Positions 62,017-64,000 of a stretch of 64,000 nt of DNA are shown one piece after another (the stretch's first letter is position 1; every line of letters begins with the position of its first letter). Where the stretch lies: assembly GCF_000730165.1 (NCBI RefSeq), contig NZ_CP022111.1, positions 1,550,001 through 1,614,000 on the forward strand, in the 5' to 3' direction. The position numbers were made by a program, and so were the translations under genes. A model generated the notes under the pieces. That model did no database searches. It had not been told where the DNA came from and saw nothing but the letters and a program-made list of their open reading frames with translations. Origin of the DNA: Nitrospirillum viridazoti CBAmc (GTDB lineage: Bacteria > Pseudomonadota > Alphaproteobacteria > Azospirillales > Azospirillaceae).

Positions 62017-64000
62017 TCAATGCCGAATCACGTCGTCCTTACCGTCTTCCGCGGCTTTCGCGGCAACAGGCTCAACGACTTCCGGCTCCGACCACTCGAT
62101 CGGCACCAGCGGCTGTACCAGGGCGTTGGCCAGCACCTCGTCCGCCGTCGACACCGGGATGATGGTCAGGCCGCGCTTGACGTTGTCGGGAATGTCAGCG
62201 AGGTCCTTCTCATTATCCTTTGGAATCAACACGGTCTTGATGCCGCCGCGCAAAGCCGCCAGCATTTTCTCCTTCAGGCCACCGATGGGCAGAACCCGGC
62301 CGCGCAGGGTGATTTCGCCGGTCATGGCGACATCCTTGCGCACGGGAATGCCTGTCAGCACCGACACGATGGACGTGGTCATCGCGACGCCGGCGGACGG
62401 ACCGTCCTTAGGCGTAGCTCCTTCGGGCACGTGGACGTGGATATCCTTGCGCTCGAAAAGCGTCGGTTTGATGCCGAACTGGGCGGAACGGGACTTCACG
62501 AAGCTCTCGGCGGCCTGCACCGATTCCTTCATGACGTCGCCCAGCTTGCCCGTGGTGGTGACGCGGCCCTTGCCGCGCAGCATCACCGCCTCGATGGTCA
62601 GCAACTCGCCGCCCACTTCGGTCCAGGCAAGACCGGTGGTGCAGCCCACCAGATCCTCCTTCTCCGCCTCGCCATAGTGGTACCGGCGCACGCCGGCATA
62701 CTTGTCGAGGTTGCGACGGGTGATCGACACCTTGTCGACCCCCTTCATCAGGATCTCCTTGATGGCCTTGCGGGCCAGGTTGGCGATCTCACGCTCCAGG
62801 CTGCGCACGCCGGCTTCCCGGGTGTAGTAGCGGATGAGGTCGCGCAACGCGTCATCGGAGATGGTGAACTCGCCTGCCTTCAGGCCGTGGGCCTTCAGCT
62901 CCTTGTCGATCAGGTGGCCACGGGTGATCTCGATCTTCTCGTCTTCGGTGTAGCCCGACAGCCGGATCACCTCCATGCGGTCCAGCAGGGGCTGGGGCAT
63001 GCGCAGGGTGTTGGCCGTGCAGACGAACATCACGTCGGAGAGGTCGTAGTCCACTTCGAGGTAGTGATCGTTGAAGGTGCCGTTCTGCTCGGGATCCAGG
63101 ACCTCCAGCAGGGCGGAGGACGGATCGCCCCGCCAATCGGCGCCCAGCTTGTCGATCTCGTCCAGCAGGAACAACGGATTCGACGACTTCGCCTTCTTCA
63201 TGCCCTGGATGACCTTGCCGGGCATGGAGCCGATGTAGGTGCGGCGGTGGCCGCGCACCTCGGCCTCATCCCGCACGCCGCCCAGCGACACGCGGACGAA
63301 GTTGCGGCCCGTGGCCTTGGCGATGGACTTGCCGAGCGAGGTCTTGCCGACGCCGGGCGGGCCGACGAGGCACAGGATGGGACCCTTCACCTTGTCCATG
63401 CGCTGCTGCACGGCCAAGTACTCCAGGATGCGCTCCTTGACCTTCTCCAGACCATAGTGATCGGCATCCAGGATGGCCTCGGCCCCCTTGATGTCCTTCT
63501 TCACCTTGGTGCGCTTCTTCCACGGAATGGACAGCATCCAATCCAGGTAGTTACGCACGACGGTCGCCTCGGCGGACATGGGGCTCATGGTCCGCAGCTT
63601 CTTGACCTCGGCCAGCGCCTTTTCCCGGGCTTCCTTGCTGAAGCGGGTCTTGGCGATTCGCTCCTCAAGCTCGGCGACCTCGTCCTTGCCATCCTCGGAC
63701 TCGCCGAGTTCCTTCTGGATGGCCTTCATCTGCTCGTTCAGATAGTACTCGCGCTGGGTCTTCTCCATCTGCCGCTTGACGCGGTTACGGATGCGCTTTT
63801 CCACCTGCAGCACGCCGATCTCGCCTTCCATGAAGGCGTAGACCTTCTCCAGCCGCTCACCCACCGTCGCCGCTTCCAGAAGCTGCTGCTTCTCCGGAAT
63901 CTTCAGCGCCAGGTGCGAAGCGATGGTGTCGGCCAGCTTGCCCGGTTCCTCGATCTGGTTGACCGAGACCAGGACCTCCGGCGGGATCTTCTTGTTCAGC
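62017..64000 (-). CDS. lon: ATP-dependent protease Lon (5' end outside window)
   Basis: The C-terminal 661 residues of Lon, an AAA+ serine protease that degrades misfolded and regulatory proteins. The open frame continues to the window edge ([20 protein letters not shown]), so the start is missing. Walker A is GPPGVGKTS and Walker [10 protein letters not shown]. The proteolytic domain has the catalytic Ser in [10 protein letters not shown] and the catalytic Lys about 43 residues later in [11 protein letters not shown]. The C-terminal tail is Val/Ala/Glu-rich. hupB follows downstream. Confidence 0.96.
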   Translation of the reverse strand, partial: LNKKIPPEVLVSVNQIEEPGKLADTIASHLALKIPEKQQLLEAATVGERLEKVYAFMEGEIGVLQVEKRIRNRVKRQMEKTQREYYLNEQMKAIQKELGESEDGKDEVAELEERIAKTRFSKEAREKALAEVKKLRTMSPMSAEATVVRNYLDWMLSIPWKKRTKVKKDIKGAEAILDADHYGLEKVKERILEYLAVQQRMDKVKGPILCLVGPPGVGKTSLGKSIAKATGRNFVRVSLGGVRDEAEVRGHRRTYIGSMPGKVIQGMKKAKSSNPLFLLDEIDKLGADWRGDPSSALLEVLDPEQNGTFNDHYLEVDYDLSDVMFVCTANTLRMPQPLLDRMEVIRLSGYTEDEKIEITRGHLIDKELKAHGLKAGEFTISDDALRDLIRYYTREAGVRSLEREIANLARKAIKEILMKGVDKVSITRRNLDKYAGVRRYHYGEAEKEDLVGCTTGLAWTEVGGELLTIEAVMLRGKGRVTTTGKLGDVMKESVQAAESFVKSRSAQFGIKPTLFERKDIHVHVPEGATPKDGPSAGVAMTTSIVSVLTGIPVRKDVAMTGEITLRGRVLPIGGLKEKMLAALRGGIKTVLIPKDNEKDLADIPDNVKRGLTIIPVSTADEVLANALVQPLVPIEWSEPEVVEPVAAKAAEDGKDDVIRH

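Overview
The window is high-GC bacterial chromosome. It most likely comes from an alphaproteobacterium of the Rhodospirillales (Azospirillum/Nitrospirillum-like); this placement is inference. It rests on a 14-gene nuo operon followed by birA, coaX, a ribonuclease J gene and a DUF1467 gene, a short prolyl-tRNA synthetase without the editing insert, three large chemoreceptors, and neighbouring lon and hupB. I see no complete insertion sequence, prophage or CRISPR array.

Left part (1-22.8 kb): a two-gene lipid-linked glycosyltransferase operon; a roughly 350-nt intergenic stretch that folds densely and ends in a textbook terminator (candidate new RNA); an RluA-type pseudouridine synthase; a DUF2076 protein; a Do-family periplasmic protease followed by an OmpR-type two-component pair; a GH38 mannosidase-like enzyme; a chemoreceptor flanked by a broken copy and an intact copy of the same methyltransferase start; an MHS-type transporter; two tandem secreted two-lobed aspartic protease paralogues; lolC-lolD-alkA; and proS.

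Middle (22.8-42 kb): two paralogous 563-residue chemoreceptors around an AraC-type regulator, in AT-richer surroundings with dyad symmetries; a Tat-exported DUF885 protein; a hemerythrin protein; an AzgA-type purine permease; a second small-RNA candidate with its own promoter, a possible pseudoknot and a terminator; LysR, Tag glycosylase and iron-alcohol dehydrogenase genes; a YXWGXW-repeat protein; and a coupled pair of membrane/coiled-coil proteins.

Right part (38.5-64 kb, almost all minus strand): DUF1467, RNase J, CoaX, BirA and the complete NADH:quinone oxidoreductase operon nuoABCDEFGHIJKLMN, transcribed from about 57 kb leftwards. Upstream lie tRNA-Asp(GTC), a small unknown gene, a CPA1 Na+/H+ antiporter, two membrane proteins, tRNA-Val(TAC), hupB and the 3' part of lon, which runs off the right edge.

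The strongest candidates for something undescribed are the two structured RNAs near 3.3-3.6 kb and 33.1-33.3 kb. Neither matched an RNA family I could recognise by eye. All functional calls come from reading motifs; no database search was possible.
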